Of a DNA stretch of 64,000 nucleotides, positions 45,413-56,807 are shown in pieces (the first letter of the stretch is position 1; the number at the start of each line of letters is the position of its first letter). The notes under the pieces were generated by a model. The model saw only the letters and a list, made by a program, of their open reading frames with translations, was not told where the DNA came from and made no database searches. A program made the position numbers and the translations under genes. This DNA is from Cladophialophora immunda (taxonomy: Eukaryota; Ascomycota; Eurotiomycetes; Chaetothyriales; Herpotrichiellaceae), in the NCBI RefSeq assembly GCF_000835495.1, contig NW_015622544.1, positions 5,794,855 to 5,858,854 of the forward strand, in the 5' to 3' direction.

Positions 45413-47139
45413 ATGGGGCAATGGATCCGTCCAAAGGGACCTCTGTCTCGCCTGGTACCAACATCCCAGATGGCGCTCCTCGTCGCTGTCGTTTCGGTCT
45501 CGGTTGTCGACTCGGTGCTCTTGGGTTACGACAGCTCGATCATGGGCAGTCTCAACGTGATGCCGACATACCAGAACTACTTCACTCTGACAACGGCCAC
45601 TAAGTCGCTGAACACCGCAATCTCCTATGTTGGAGGATCCTGTTCTGCCCTCCTTGCGGGATTCGTCGTCGCCTGGATTGGTAGATGGAAGAGCATCATG
45701 CTTTCAGCAGTGCTCACGCTTATTGGCGCAGTCATTCAAACGGCAGCCCAGAACATCGGCATGTTCATTGCTGGACGGTTCATTGTTGGTAAGTGTTCGA
45801 GCGAGGTCAGGGTATTTTGAGAGCAACACAGTCGCTAACCTCAGCGAAGGATTTGGGTTGGGCTTTGCTCAGACAGCATGCCCGACATACGTGGCGGAGA
45901 CTGCTCCTCCAAAGCACCGCGCGGTGGCGTTGGGTCTGTACTATGCTTGCTGGGGTGTTGGGACCCTTGTTGCTTCAGGGGTTTGCTACTCGGTAAGCCT
46001 CTCGATGATTATTGTCTAACTAGTCATTGCTCAACCATGGTTTGTCATACAGACGCAACACTACTCGTCGACATGGGCGTGGAGAACTCCCAGCTTAGTC
46101 CAGATAATCCCCAGCATCTTGTGCATGCTCGTCCTACTGTTCCTTCCAGAGTCGCCTCGATTCCTCATTGACCGTGATCGACATGATGAGGCCTTAGAGG
46201 TTCTGGCAGCGCTCAACGCCAATGGTGACAAAGAGTCTCCGGTCGTGCTGGTGCAGTACAGGGAGATTACTGACACAATTGCCTGGGAGAAGAGCCAACA
46301 GCTGTCCTGGCGGCAAGCCTTCAGCACCAAGTCAAACCGGAAGCGCATGATCATCACCGCTACATTTTCCATTATCGTTATGCTTCCAGGGACCAATATC
46401 ATTACCTTCTACTTTGGCGATATGCTGGTATGTTGATTTCGGATGCCAGATTAAGTGAGAGGTGCTGACCCTTACACAATAGTCACAAGCTGGAATCAGT
46501 GATCCAACCACTCAGCTCGAAATCAATATCATCTTGACCTCGTGGACATTGGTCGTCTCTCTGGCGGGGGCCTGGTTTGCCGACTCCTTGGGCAGAAAGA
46601 CCCTCTGCGTGATCAGCCTCGCAGGCCAGATTGTCACCTTCTATATTCTCGCCGGACTCACCGCGGTATATGGCAACTCAACAGATACGTCGGGAATATA
46701 TGGCACGATAGCGATGATTTTCCTCTACAACGCAGCATATGCGTACGGGGTCACCCCGCTTACGGTGCTCTACCCGCCTGAAGTACTATCATACTCGCTG
46801 AGATCGGTCGGCATGGGTTTGTATACGCTGACCACGAAGCTCTCGGGCCTGCTTGTGACGATGGCGTTCCCTTTTGCTCTGGATGCCATTGGATGGAAGA
46901 CTTACATTATCAATGCCAGTGCGGACATTGTGATGTTGGTGGGTGTTATCTGGTACTGGGTTGAGACAAGAGGCCTTACCCTGGAAGAAGTAGACAAGGT
47001 GTTTGACGGCGTCAAGCATTCCGACGTGCCAGATTTGAAGGCTGTTACTGAAGGGGAAGTTGAAGTCGGGTCTGAGTTGCTGAAGACGGTAACGAGCAAT
47101 GTGGAGAATCAGGAAGTTGTGATAACGACGGCCAAATGA
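45413..47139 (+). CDS. MFS sugar transporter (SP family)
   Basis: Twelve-span proton-coupled or facilitative sugar transporter of 516 residues. Exons 45413-45788, 45850-45992, 46053-46427 and 46483-47139. The acceptor at 45849 (CGAAG) was chosen over the nearer CAG because it alone keeps the frame and gives GRFIVGFGLGFAQTACPTYVAE. Family marks: GYDSSIMGSL in span 1, GRW in the loop after span 2, PESPRFLIDRDRHDEA after span 6, WFADSLGRKTL, and the closing VETRGLTLEEVDKVFDG. Central loop and C-terminal tail are hydrophilic. It is most like lactose/cellobiose/hexose permeases of ascomycetes; substrate not readable. An upstream in-frame ATG at 45287 exists, but the sequence after it is not transporter-like. 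Confidence 0.9.
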
Positions 47140-47697
47140 GTTGACGGAAAAGCCATGATCTAGGCTCGGTGGGATATGTGTTGGACCGCGTGGGTGCCGA
47201 TCAAGAGCCATGCAACCATGCCACCATGACAGTTTTGTCTCAACCGAAGACCCGGACCTGTACAGATCTGGGCAATGATAAGAGAAGGGCGGAGAACCGC
47301 GTTAGAACCGTGTCCGTCTTTCCTCTGGAAGGGCCTCTTATCAAGTCGCCTTGCGTATCCTATAGTTCTCCTCTTGGAGAATAGTATAGCATGCCGCTGT
47401 CCGCTCTAACAGCCCGTGATATCCAGTGCGGGGCACCAGGGTATAGAGGAGGGGAGTTGGCCGCGGCATTAGGGGACGTGAGATCAGGACTACTTCTTGG
47501 GGGTGATTGATGCCCTTGTCCGAAAAGTGTAGGATTTCTGATATATCCATAAGATATCAGGACTCCTTCGTGGTGGCGATCGATGCCCTCGTCCGAAACG
47601 TGTAGGATTTTGTGATATCTAGTATTTTCTGATATATCCATAAGATATACCAAGGCAAGCGGCGCCACTTTCGCCACATCCAGAACACATACACAGC
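47140..47697. promoter_or_regulatory. promoter region of the second 2OG oxygenase
   Basis: 558 bases between plus-strand genes. The 215 bases before the start are dominated by two copies of a ~73-base unit (entered separately). This is the most structured promoter in the window. Confidence 0.5.
47483..47648. repeat. tandem duplication in promoter, ~73-base period
   Basis: Copy 1 starts ATCAGGACTACTTC at 47483 and copy 2 ATCAGGACTCCTTC at 47556. Both contain GATGCCC, GTCCGAAA, GTGTAGGATTT and end TGATATATCCATAAGATAT (47539-47557 and 47630-47648). Copy 2 carries about 20 extra bases, including a further GATATCT. Each copy offers GATA and inverted TATC elements just 50-200 bases before the oxygenase ATG. 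Confidence 0.85.
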
Positions 47698-48888
47698 ATG
47701 GCAGAATCAACATTGATCCCCGTTGTTTCGTTCGACAAGTTCCTCACTGGCGACCGTGCGGACCAGAAGGAAGTCGCCCGACGGGTTTATGATGCATTCT
47801 CTGAGGTCGGGTTCATCTATCTGAAGGACCATGGCATCCCACAGACACGGGTTGATGAGATCTTCTCTCTGGTAGGTATCACGAACACTCCATTTCTGCA
47901 TCCCGCGCCCTGTGTAACCGGGCAACCCCCTTTTCGGCGACAGCCTTACTCTGTCTGCTTTCTGCCACCAAGCCATCTACACCCACTGCCCTTCTCTTCC
48001 AGGTTTAATGAGCGTTTCGGCTATAGTTGACAATAGCCCTCAGCATGTAGCTCTGGTACTGACTCTATCCTTGCACAGGCCGAAAAGTTCTTCTCCCTTC
48101 CTTTGAGCACGAAGCTGGCCTACAAGCTGTCCTCCGCGCACGTCAACCAGGGATACACTGCTGATGGAGCAGAGGGAGTCAACGACCACAAGGAGTGCTA
48201 CGAGCACCGTCGCTTCACCAACGATCTCTGCCCTTCGGAAGGCGAGTTGCCGGGCTTCAAATCCACTCTCGATGACTTCTACAAGCAATGTTTCTCCCTG
48301 GCGATGAACGTGCTCAAATGTCTGGCGATGGTGATGGACCTCGGGGACGACTTCTTCGAAGGCATCACGAAGAAGGCGGATCCGCAGATGCGGCTGCTGC
48401 ATTATCCACCCATCGAGCGCCGCGTGATCGAGCAGCAGGGCCACGCGAGGATCAATGCTCACACGGACTTTGGGCTGTGCACGCTGCTGTTCCAGGATGG
48501 CGTGGGCGGCTTGGAGGTCGATCCGTCGCACGAGAACAAGTTCGTCCCGGCGACGCCCGTCCAAGGCGCCGTCTTGATCAACATCGCGGACTTGCTCCAG
48601 CGGTACACCAACGGGCGCGTCAAGTCCACGCGGCACAGGGTGGTCAGCCCCTCGCTGGACAAGTTCAAGGACTGCGACGTCCTGCCCTCCCGATACAGCA
48701 TCCCGTTCTTTGTGCACCCGGACCCCGAGACGGTCATCGACCCGATCCTGTTGACCGAGGGCGAGGTCAAGTTGTACGAGCCGGTGAATGCGGGCCAGTG
48801 GAGGGACTGGAAGACGGCGACCAACTATCGACTGAAGGGTGACAATGGCGAGGAGGTGAGTTTGAGGAGCGTGGCGGTTGAGACCTGA
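47698..48888 (+). CDS. 2-oxoglutarate/Fe(II)-dependent dioxygenase
   Basis: Non-heme iron oxygenase of 327 residues. Exons 47698-47871 and 48079-48888 flank a 207-base intron, the longest in the window. The N-terminal DIOX_N region is IPVVSFDKF with VYDAFSEVGFIYLKDHGI. Active-site residues are intact: His186 and Asp188 (NAHTDFGLCTLLF), His244 (TRHRVVSP) and Arg263/Ser265 (SRYSIPFF). It resembles fungal gibberellin-oxidase-like and secondary-metabolite dioxygenases. It has the tandem-repeat promoter and lies between two MFS transporters, downstream of the terpene cyclase, so it is a reasonable candidate for oxidising the terpene product. That link is inference. Substrate unknown; cytosolic. 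Confidence 0.88.
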
Positions 48889-50666
48889 GCTGGGTAGGAC
48901 GACACAGGGTGCGAAAAGTATATGGATGCGAGGTTTGCCCACGGTGGAGATTGGTGTGGAATGCCTCAAATGTATACGAGGTATGCACATCTAGCAGGGG
49001 CCTATAGGTTGGACGCTTGCTGACGTGATGGTACTTCCGTGCTACATACTTCGTCTGATCTATAGCGTAGTGAGCGACTCTCTGTTGAGGCCTTCGTTTG
49101 GATGACCGCTGTGTGGCCGGGTGTCGAGAGACAAACAAGGCGTAACTTCAATCCCGTTTCTGACTGCTTGGGCGTTATATCTTACCAAACATCGCTGTCT
49201 TCTCCCTCATCATCGCCAACTATTCGCAAACCACCCAGCAGAGTGGTAGCCTGTGCCCTCGCAACCCACCTGCCGAGTTGTCGACGGTTGATTTCCGCCG
49301 CAGCTTCAATTGCCTCACGGTAGTAGCGAGGTTACGAGTGATCTTGTCACGCACATCATCCAATTTCCACGACCTCGACCCTTCGCAGGAGAAGGCAGAA
49401 AGAAACGAGAAATGGAAATGCCGGGCAGTACCAAAGTCAGCGGCCGCTGATGTCGCGTTACCTGGCGCGCAGACAATGTCGCTCCCCAGTTCGTGGTGGC
49501 CACCTTACGATGGGGAGGACACTGTCGCAGTTTACTTGATACAAACACGAGCACATCTGTTCGTTCTCCTCCATCGATCTGAGCGCATCTTCTCGTGGCT
49601 CACAGGGACTTCAGGAGGTTATAGAACCCACTGCTTTCACACCACTCACCTTGAGCCTCGACGTCCTGAGGCGCACGGCACATGCACAACGACCGTCGAG
49701 TAGCGTTGCGAAGCGCGCGAGCATAGGACGCGCCCCATGCCCAGAGCGTTCCGTTCTGTTGCCTGCAATCCCTCCGGAGGCCCTGGAGACTGACACACCG
49801 GTACGGCTGATGAAATGATCAGGATCGGAATACATGGCCATTGGTGTCTGCGCAAGACACTGCAGGCTGGATTTCCCCCTCTATTCCAACATATGGCTGC
49901 GCCCAAGCGCTGATCATTCATGCCTCAGTGCTGACAGTCGCAACCGTCTTATATCGGCTGTTGCAAAACAACCGTCGAGACATGCTCAAAACACAATCGA
50001 ACCCCGGCATTGGCTTCTTTCGTGCAACTCCAAGTCATGAACCTACCACATTCCCGTATTCGGGCGATCAATCTCCAGACGCCAAAACCACTGGATGTGA
50101 TAGCTGAGTTCAGCCTGCAGAATCGCTTGATAGCATGCTAGCAGCGATGTTCCCAGTGACCAAGAGATGAGATGTCCCAGTGCGGGCGCAGAATACAGCA
50201 TCGATCGTTGTGCTCTTGGAAGGGAGTCGCCTGATCCATGCCCTTTCACATATCGGCAAGACAACAAAGCTGGCCGACTCACACCTCAGTCCAGCCCTGC
50301 CGGCTTTTTGTACGAGCAGCCACAAAGTCAGACCTACCGTGGATCACCCGCCTCCGTCGGCACCCGATATCGCTGCCATGGGTGGAGTTTTGAAATCCTT
50401 GTGTTCTTTGCCGGCATCCAGCTGCCGCCACTACCGCGAGGATTGCGCTGTCGTCATGCAGACAATTGGAAAGCTGAAAGTGATCCAAACGGTTGATCGG
50501 CATCTGAAACTCGAGTCGGCCATTCTCCGACCACCCTATTTGGGGTCTCGCCAGCTTCGTCCTTTGTACGATCCTACGTGACTTTCCTACGCCGTACAAA
50601 ACTTAGATGAAGTCCGCAATTTCGATTTTATGATGTCCCTGACCTCTAGCCATCGCATTCACTCAA
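48889..50666. other. 1.8 kb intergenic region
   Basis: Between plus-strand genes; several frames of 100-140 codons occur on both strands but none has a recognisable motif or good splice partner. Should hold the promoter of the exporter gene. Confidence 0.4.
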
Positions 50667-52380
50667 ATGGCGTGGGATATTTCAACATCCCAAGATGTTG
50701 AAGCGGGAACCATACCCGTCCGCGGAGAAGAGCAGCCTTTGGGGGAGAAGAAGGTCGTACTAGAGGATGAGAAAACCGAAACCCTGGTCGACTGGGACGG
50801 TGAGGATGATCCGGAAAATCCTCAGAACTGGTCGACCATGTTCAAGTCCTGGGTGACCTTACAGCTGAGTTTGCTGGCGTTCTCGGCCAGCCTGGCTTCC
50901 AGCATTATTGCCCCGGCCAATCGCACCATAGCTGAATACGTCGGCGTGGGCGAGGAGGTGGTTGTTCTCAATGTCTCCCTCTACATGTGAGTTTCTCACA
51001 GCCAGTCCTGCTCGATACTGGACCAGTGTCTGACTGTGTCTCCAGCGTTGGCTTCGCTTTTGGGCCCTTGATTTGGGGTGAGTCTTCCTGGCTTCATTAC
51101 AACTTCTCCCTTTGAGTTTTCTCTACATCATGGAACAGCGACACACTGACTCTGCGAGGCTGTAGGTCCTTCCAGCGAAGTCTGGGGCCGGCGATGGTCC
51201 ATGTTGCCTGCAATGGCATGTCTAGCCTGCTTCTCAATCGGCACGGCCGTGAGCCAGAACGCCCAGTCAGTCTTCATCAACCGGTTCTTCAGCGGCTTCT
51301 TTGGTTCCGCTGCTGTCAGCAACGTCAACGCCGCCCTGGGCGACATTTGGTCTCGAGAGGCTCGCGGCACTGCTGTCTGCATGTATGGCATGTGCGTCGT
51401 AGGAGGCCCAACTCTCGGCCCAACAATCGGCGCCGCCATCCTCGTCAATCCACATATGGGCTGGCGATGGACCGAATATACCACGGCCATGCTCAATTTT
51501 GCCATTGTCGCGCTGACGTACTTCTGCATGCCCGAGATGTACCCGCCGGTGCTTTTGAAATGGAAGGCTCAGCGACTACGACGCCAGACCGGCAACAGTT
51601 CTTACTACCACCCTCACGAAAGGATCAAGGTCGACCTCAAGTCCATCATCACTAAGCAGCTGTCGCGACCGCTGATGATGCTCGTGACAGAACCAATGGT
51701 CACCTGCATCGCCTTCTACGCGTCTTTTGTCTATGCAATCCTCTACATGACCCTTCAAGTGTTCCCCATCATCTTTGAGGAGCAGCGAAAGTGGTCACCT
51801 GTTGTCGGCTCGCTACCCTTTCTCGGCATGTTCGTGGGGATAGTCTGCGCCACCGGTGTCAATCTTGGGAATCAGCCTCGATACATCCGAAAGTGCCGCG
51901 CCTCGAATGGAAGACCGGTCCCTGAAGCAAGACTCCCGCCCCTGGCAATCGGTGCTGTCATGATGGTGATCGGTCTATTCTGGTTTGGATGGACCGCCGC
52001 TCCCAATCACCCATGGCCGCTTCCTGTCGTTGCTGCCATGTTTATTGGCGGCGGGTTCAACGTCATCTTTCAGCAATGTAGGCGCGCCCCAGACCCTTTG
52101 TTGAGATACGCTGACGCATCATCCAGGCATCAACTATCTAGTCGACGTGTACGGCCTCTATGCGGCCAGTGCCACAGCCGCCAACACCTTTCTGCGCAGC
52201 ATCCTTGCCGCAGGTCTTCCTCTTGCGGCGCGACCCCTGTATCGTTCAATTGGAGTCGGCCCTGCAACGTCGATTCTCGGGGCTGTGGCTTCTATGATGC
52301 TCCCGGTGCCGTTTATCTTCATGAAGTATGGCCTCATTCTCCGGAAGAAATCGAACTTTGCACCCGTGCCAGATGGTTGA
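50667..52380 (+). CDS. MFS drug/polyamine:H+ antiporter (DHA1 type)
   Basis: Plasma-membrane exporter of 505 residues with about 12 spans. Exons 50667-50986, 51046-51077, 51166-52077 and 52127-52380; the second exon is only 32 bases (VGFAFGPLIW). Marks of the DHA1 family: the cytosolic DWDGEDDPENPQNWS before span 1, GPSSEVWGRRW in the loop between spans 2 and 3, RFFSGFFGSAAVSNVNAALGD in span 4, and GPTLGPTIGAAI in span 5 (antiporter motif C). Later spans include YASFVYAILYMTLQVFPIIF, LPFLGMFVGIVCATGVNLG, AIGAVMMVIGLFWFGWTAA and INYLVDVYGLYAASATAANTF. Fungal members export polyamines, antifungals or self-made metabolites, often from biosynthetic clusters. Here it could export a terpenoid; substrate unproven. 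Confidence 0.88.
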
Positions 52381-52811
52381 AACCGACTGCTTTGCCTCTG
52401 AAACTCTTCTCAGTATTCCGGCAGCAGCAGGTTGCTGCGACATGGCTCAGCACTCTTTGCTGATTTAATGTCCGGACAAGCCGGGATCGCGTCTTCGTAA
52501 GGATTTTTCGGGCGTTGATGCAGTGGCGATCCCGAAACGACGATGATGTGATTGATGATGTGATTGACTCTGCAGGCACGCTTGTCATTCATGAGTGTGA
52601 CACTGCGGAGGCACCGACTCTCAGCCCTAGGCAGAGCATATCTCGAAGACCGCATCCCCCACTTGTCGAGTAGAGTACCGGTTCCCTGTGCAAACCGGGT
52701 CGCACCGTCGCCGAGGGGACCGATGTTGAGAACCGGTGCTGGTCTATTCCACTGCGGTGATAGATGGCATCATGGCGACTTCCCACCCCTGCACGACATT
52801 GTCTACACTCA

Positions 52812-52835
52812 CAGCTCCAGCTCCAGCTCCAGCTC
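52812..52835. repeat. (CAGCTC)4 hexamer repeat
   Basis: Four perfect CAGCTC units followed by CTGCAG, in non-coding sequence downstream of the exporter gene. Confidence 0.85.
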
Positions 52836-53293
52836 CTGCAGTTTGAACTTTCGACCTCATGTGCGAATAAGAGTCTCGAAACCACAGCATTGTTCCGTAC
52901 CAGGTGCATCGCGAACTTACTTGCGTGGCTTACTCAGGAGCTGGAAGGAGGGAGCGAGCATGCATGGAAGAAGGGGGTCTAGGATAGGGGATAGGAGACC
53001 GCCGTGGAGATACTTGGCCAGTATCGACAGCGACGGCATTGACAAAGAAAAACAGCATGTCGACAGTTCACGCGTTGTCCAAAAAAGCCATGTGCCGGAG
53101 CGTCATTGGATCACATCGATGATTATCGACATAATCAATGGCTGGTAAGAAATGATGTTCTCACACAGTGCACATGCGCACGGACAGGCACGGAGCCCAA
53201 GGCCCAATGCCCGACAGAGCGCAATGCATTTCTTCATCATCCCGAACCAGATGGAATGGATCATAGGTCGACTGTATTCAGAAAGTGATTTGG

Positions 53294-53317
53294 GAATGTG
53301 AATGTGAATGTGAATGT
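53294..53317. repeat. (GAATGT)4 hexamer repeat
   Basis: Four perfect GAATGT units in non-coding sequence; no associated gene recognised. Confidence 0.85.
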
Positions 53318-53933
53318 CAATAGATGTAGAATGGTGAAGGGAAACGTGAATACAGTCAAATCCAGAGAATTCGGACAAAGTCACGTCCATGAATGAATGA
53401 ACCGCCTGTGAAGATGCTAATGTCAGTATCACTGTCGACACCATCACCATCACCATCGCATCTGTTAATAGTCAGCGGCACCTGGCACCTGGCAGCAGTA
53501 ACGACACGGTCGTTTCAAAAGCCTGCCTGGCTACACGACTCCCCCGAGGATGTTCAACCGCCTTTATATGTATACATATAAATATCCTCTTATCTCATCT
53601 TTCACTTCCTGCTGCCTTCGTGGGCACAAGAATACCTGTTCATTGCCCAGCTAGTGCCTGAACATAGGTAGGCAGGGAGAATTCCAGAGCACGAACCATA
53701 TGCATCAGAACCAGAAGGTCCAACGTTGAAGTGGAGACTCGTGCACGGAGGAGGGAATTTCGAAGGAAGGGAGGAGCCAAGGGCTGCGTTGCCCGCCCGC
53801 GTGCAAACACACAATGTTTGGCGCAAGAGTCAAGATGAAAGGAGGAGGGGATTGCTGTGCTGTCGGCCATGAAGCCTGGGTCGTCCACGGCAAATCTGAA
53901 TCGACACCCCACACCCCAGTCCGCGCCGTTCAA

Positions 53934-54545
53934 GCGATGGGTTTCGACACACCAGCCGTTCAGCGATCATGGCTCGAGATGGGAACAGAAGAGCCTCCAC
54001 AATCTTCTCCAAGAGCAGTAATCTCTCGGTCTCACAATCCATTTCCTCTGGACTCAGTTTCCAGCCCCTTGCCCGAAATCTTTCCACTGTTGATCAACAA
54101 TCAACCTGCTGAATCAGGGAACACCGAGTTCTACACGCCGCCAGCACAGGCTGCTCGGCGCCATGAGGCATTCACAGGGTGACGTGACGAACAAGACAGA
54201 ACCATACCGCCGAAGGACCCTACCGCTTGGCTGCCCAGTGCACAGTCGTGGCACAGTGTTTCTGAGGTCGACTTGGACCAAATCATTTTCGAGGGCATCA
54301 ATGAGGTCTGGTGGCGACGCAATCAAAACCCGGGAGAGGTTCCTATCTTCGCGTCAGTCCCACCAAATGTGTCCGAAGCAACCACACAACGCTGAGGATT
54401 GGCTTCACCTTTCTCCAGGCCTGATTCTGACACGACCTGGAGGCTCGAGCATCTCGACAAGGAAGAATATCGGCGAATCAAGCAGGAGTTAAGATGCTGG
54501 AGTGGGACGATGAGACGTGTTTGTACAGATGTACTCTTGCTATGA
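53934..54545 (+). pseudogene. possible gene or degenerate gene fragment
   Basis: The frame in phase with 53934 reads protein-like on both sides of a TGA at 54180: an upstream Ser/Pro-rich part (VSSPLPEIFPLLINN), then WLPSAQSWHSVSEVD and LDQIIFEGINEVWWRRN. A 66-base intron at 54353-54418 (GTCAGT/CCAG) would remove a second stop and join to DTTWRLEHLDKEEYRRIKQE, ending at TGA 54543-54545. The stop at 54180 has no convincing intron around it, so this is either a mis-modelled gene with a further intron or a broken gene. The opposite strand at 53830-54087 is also open, which weakens the call. Family not recognised. Confidence 0.3.
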
Positions 54546-55158
54546 GCTGGGCGTTGAGTTCGGTGGTTGCATGGGGACCCGGAGGCCTTGTTCGGTTGGG
54601 AGGACAGATGGGCGACCACGAGTACGAGGATTGATTATCTCTGTGGAGCCGGGTTGTATCGTGGCTTAGGTCTCTAGTGGAATGAGATGTTCAGCGGTGT
54701 AGATGGTGGCGAGGTGTGGCGAGGCGCAGACAACTGTGGAATTCTCGCTTTGTATTGCAAGAAAGATGATAGAGTCCAAGGGAGTTCTGTGCAATCGTTG
54801 CACGCCCATATTTGGGGCAAAGAATGGTTCCACCTGAATTGCTGCATCTGCTGGATTCAAGTCCAAGGTCATCCGTATCATTTTGCCCATTCTGGTGCGA
54901 AGAGGTCGTCATATTTGGGAGACCTTGACTGGAGCATCTGATTGGGTGCCTTCTGTCATATCTGTGCTCCCTCGCCGGTGTAACCCTGACGCCTTTTTGA
55001 CGGTGGTCTTGTCGGAGATCGGAACAACATCTGCCTGGGATTTAGTATATCTTTCGTGCAGCTCTCCATTGCCTGCACCAGCGTTCAAAACAGAACAAAC
55101 CTCTCCTCCGAGACCCTTATCCATCGTGTCATGAACACCATTGCATACCTCCCCAAAC

Positions 55159-55845
55159 ATGTCTTTTCGAGAAGTAAGAAGAATCCCAATAACCAGAGGA
55201 TGGGGCCCCTGCAAAAGAACCCACTGGGTACCTGTCAGCGACTACGAGACGTGGGAGACTCCTGACGGCTTCACCCATACGTCGCACTGGAGGGTGGGCA
55301 TCGATCCGTGGGCACTTGGGATGCGAAGACCAGGGATACTTCTGGCAGAAGACGACATACAGTATCTGGGATTTCGAGAAACCAGACCTGGTGGGCCCGG
55401 CCGGCTTTTGGGCCCTGGAATAGAGAGGGTTCGGGATGGCCATTGGGGGCTCGGCGAGATCAACGAGATATTGGATGGGATATACGCTCGAGACCAGCAG
55501 GAGCTCGAGGACCGGCGGGCAACTGAGGAACGTCGGACGGACGAGTACAGAAGGAGATGGCTCACGCTCCATGAGCAGTCGACTGCCATACCAGACCGGT
55601 TGACCCGCCATATGGATGACTATCAAAGCTCGATACAAAATCCCATCACCAATGACAGACTCACGAGCCTGCGGACGGAGGCCGAATCGTATGCAGAAAG
55701 AAGGAGACAGCGAGAGGAAGAAGAGCGCAAAAGAGACCGACAGAGGGAGAGGGAACTCCGTGATGCAGAGCTTGGACGGAGGGCGCGTGAAGATTTGGAA
55801 GACTATGGGTTTGTCCCCGTCCAGCGGCGCCGAGGACGGCGATGA
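55159..55845 (+). CDS. uncharacterised charged coiled-coil protein
   Basis: Open frame of 228 residues from the ATG at 55159 (MSFREVRRIPITRG); the frame upstream has only TTG. Residues ~1-100 are a mixed, possibly folded segment with many aromatic residues (GWGPCKRTHWVPVSDYETW, SHWRVGIDPWALGMRRPGIL). Residues ~110-228 are strongly charged and helical: EINEILDGIYARDQQELEDRRATEE, then an Arg/Glu-rich run (RRRQREEEERKRDRQ) typical of a single alpha-helix or coiled coil. No signal peptide or membrane span. I recognise no family. The opposite strand also carries a long frame (55129-56154), which looks like a shadow of the Arg/Glu-rich bias. Confidence 0.55.
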   Translation: MSFREVRRIPITRGWGPCKRTHWVPVSDYETWETPDGFTHTSHWRVGIDPWALGMRRPGILLAEDDIQYLGFRETRPGGPGRLLGPGIERVRDGHWGLGEINEILDGIYARDQQELEDRRATEERRTDEYRRRWLTLHEQSTAIPDRLTRHMDDYQSSIQNPITNDRLTSLRTEAESYAERRRQREEEERKRDRQRERELRDAELGRRAREDLEDYGFVPVQRRRGRR

Positions 55846-56214
55846 AGGAGGAGTCTTGTCCTTGGTCTTGTGGATGGATACTTGAGTTTGGAGAGTGGGA
55901 GAGAGGGCGGTCGACAGGCATCTTGGAGATTGTAGTGGATGTATTTGTAGAAGGGATGTGTCAAGGACGTTGTGGATTTCAAAGTGGTAGAGCGAGAAGA
56001 GAGGAATGAGGATGGCGCAGGAATTGTGCGTTTGGCGGGGCTCGCGCTTCTCCGACTCTATACGCACCGAAGGGCCAGAATCACAGGGCGCAGGGAACGG
56101 ATCTAAGCGAGCCACCCATTGATTACCACTCTTCCTCTCTCTTGTCGTATTCAATCTTTATTTCATCGCGAAACAATATCTCGTTCTCTGTATCTCACAC
56201 AGATCTCCTCGAAA
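55846..56214. other. short intergenic region upstream of the RidA gene
   Basis: 369 bases holding the RidA-family promoter and leader; no specific element identified. Confidence 0.45.
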
Positions 56215-56807
56215 ATGGCTCCGAAACAGGTCGTATCGTCGGACAAAGGCCTCAAGTCCAACCTCTTCTCTCAAGCCACCATCCACAATGGAACCGTCTA
56301 CGTCAGCGGAAACATTGGCATCGTTCCCTCTACGATGAAGGTGGTGGAAGGGTCAGTCGCAGACAGGACGGTCAGGACACCCAGAGACAGTGCGCCATCC
56401 GGCCAGTGACTGATGCCCGTTGTCTACAGAAACAAGCCCTGGAAAACATCAAAGTCGTCCTGGAAGAAGCCGGAAGCAGCCTCGAACAGATCCTCAAGGT
56501 ATGTCCGCACACAACTATCCTCGACAAAAGCACTGACCAGGTCCAGATGAACATCTATCTGACAAATATGGAGGATTATGCGGCCATGAACGAGGCCTGT
56601 GCGTGGTCCCCCCAGCCTTGCTGCCACATTCCTGCCTGACCAAGAAACAGTCCTCAAGATCATTCCGGATCCGAAGCCAGCACGGACCTGCGTCTGCGTC
56701 AAGGAGCTCCCATTCAAGACAGATGTAATGGCTCCCTATCGATTCATCCACTCGTTCCTTAGGCTAACAGCAGTCAGGTTGAGATTGAATGCATCGCAGC
56801 ATTGTGA
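56215..56807 (+). CDS. RidA/YjgF/UK114-family enamine/imine deaminase
   Basis: Small trimeric enzyme that hydrolyses reactive enamine/imine intermediates released by PLP enzymes such as threonine dehydratase. Five exons: 56215-56370, 56430-56498, 56541-56598, 56651-56724 and 56778-56807, giving 128 residues, the usual length. Only this splicing joins the conserved blocks: LFSQATIHNGTVYVSGNIG, QALENIKVVLEEAGSSLEQILK, VQMNIYLTNMEDYAAMNEA, PKPARTCVCVKELP and VEIECIAAL. Arg106 (PAR) and Glu123 correspond to the catalytic Arg and Glu of RidA. There is no obvious mitochondrial presequence, so probably cytosolic. Four introns in so short a gene leave a last exon of 30 bases. Confidence 0.93.

Larger units (their letters stand above)
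52381..55158. other. 2.8 kb region with simple repeats and one doubtful gene
   Basis: Holds four CAGCTC units (52812-52835), four GAATGT units (53294-53317) and an ACCATC run near 53441-53460. One protein-like stretch at 53934-54545 is entered separately. Confidence 0.45.

Noticed and set aside
55129..56154. 341-codon minus-strand frame opposite the charged coiled-coil gene
   Set aside because: Much of it is Ser/Leu/Pro-rich sequence expected from reading Arg/Glu codons on the opposite strand; no signal peptide or domain.
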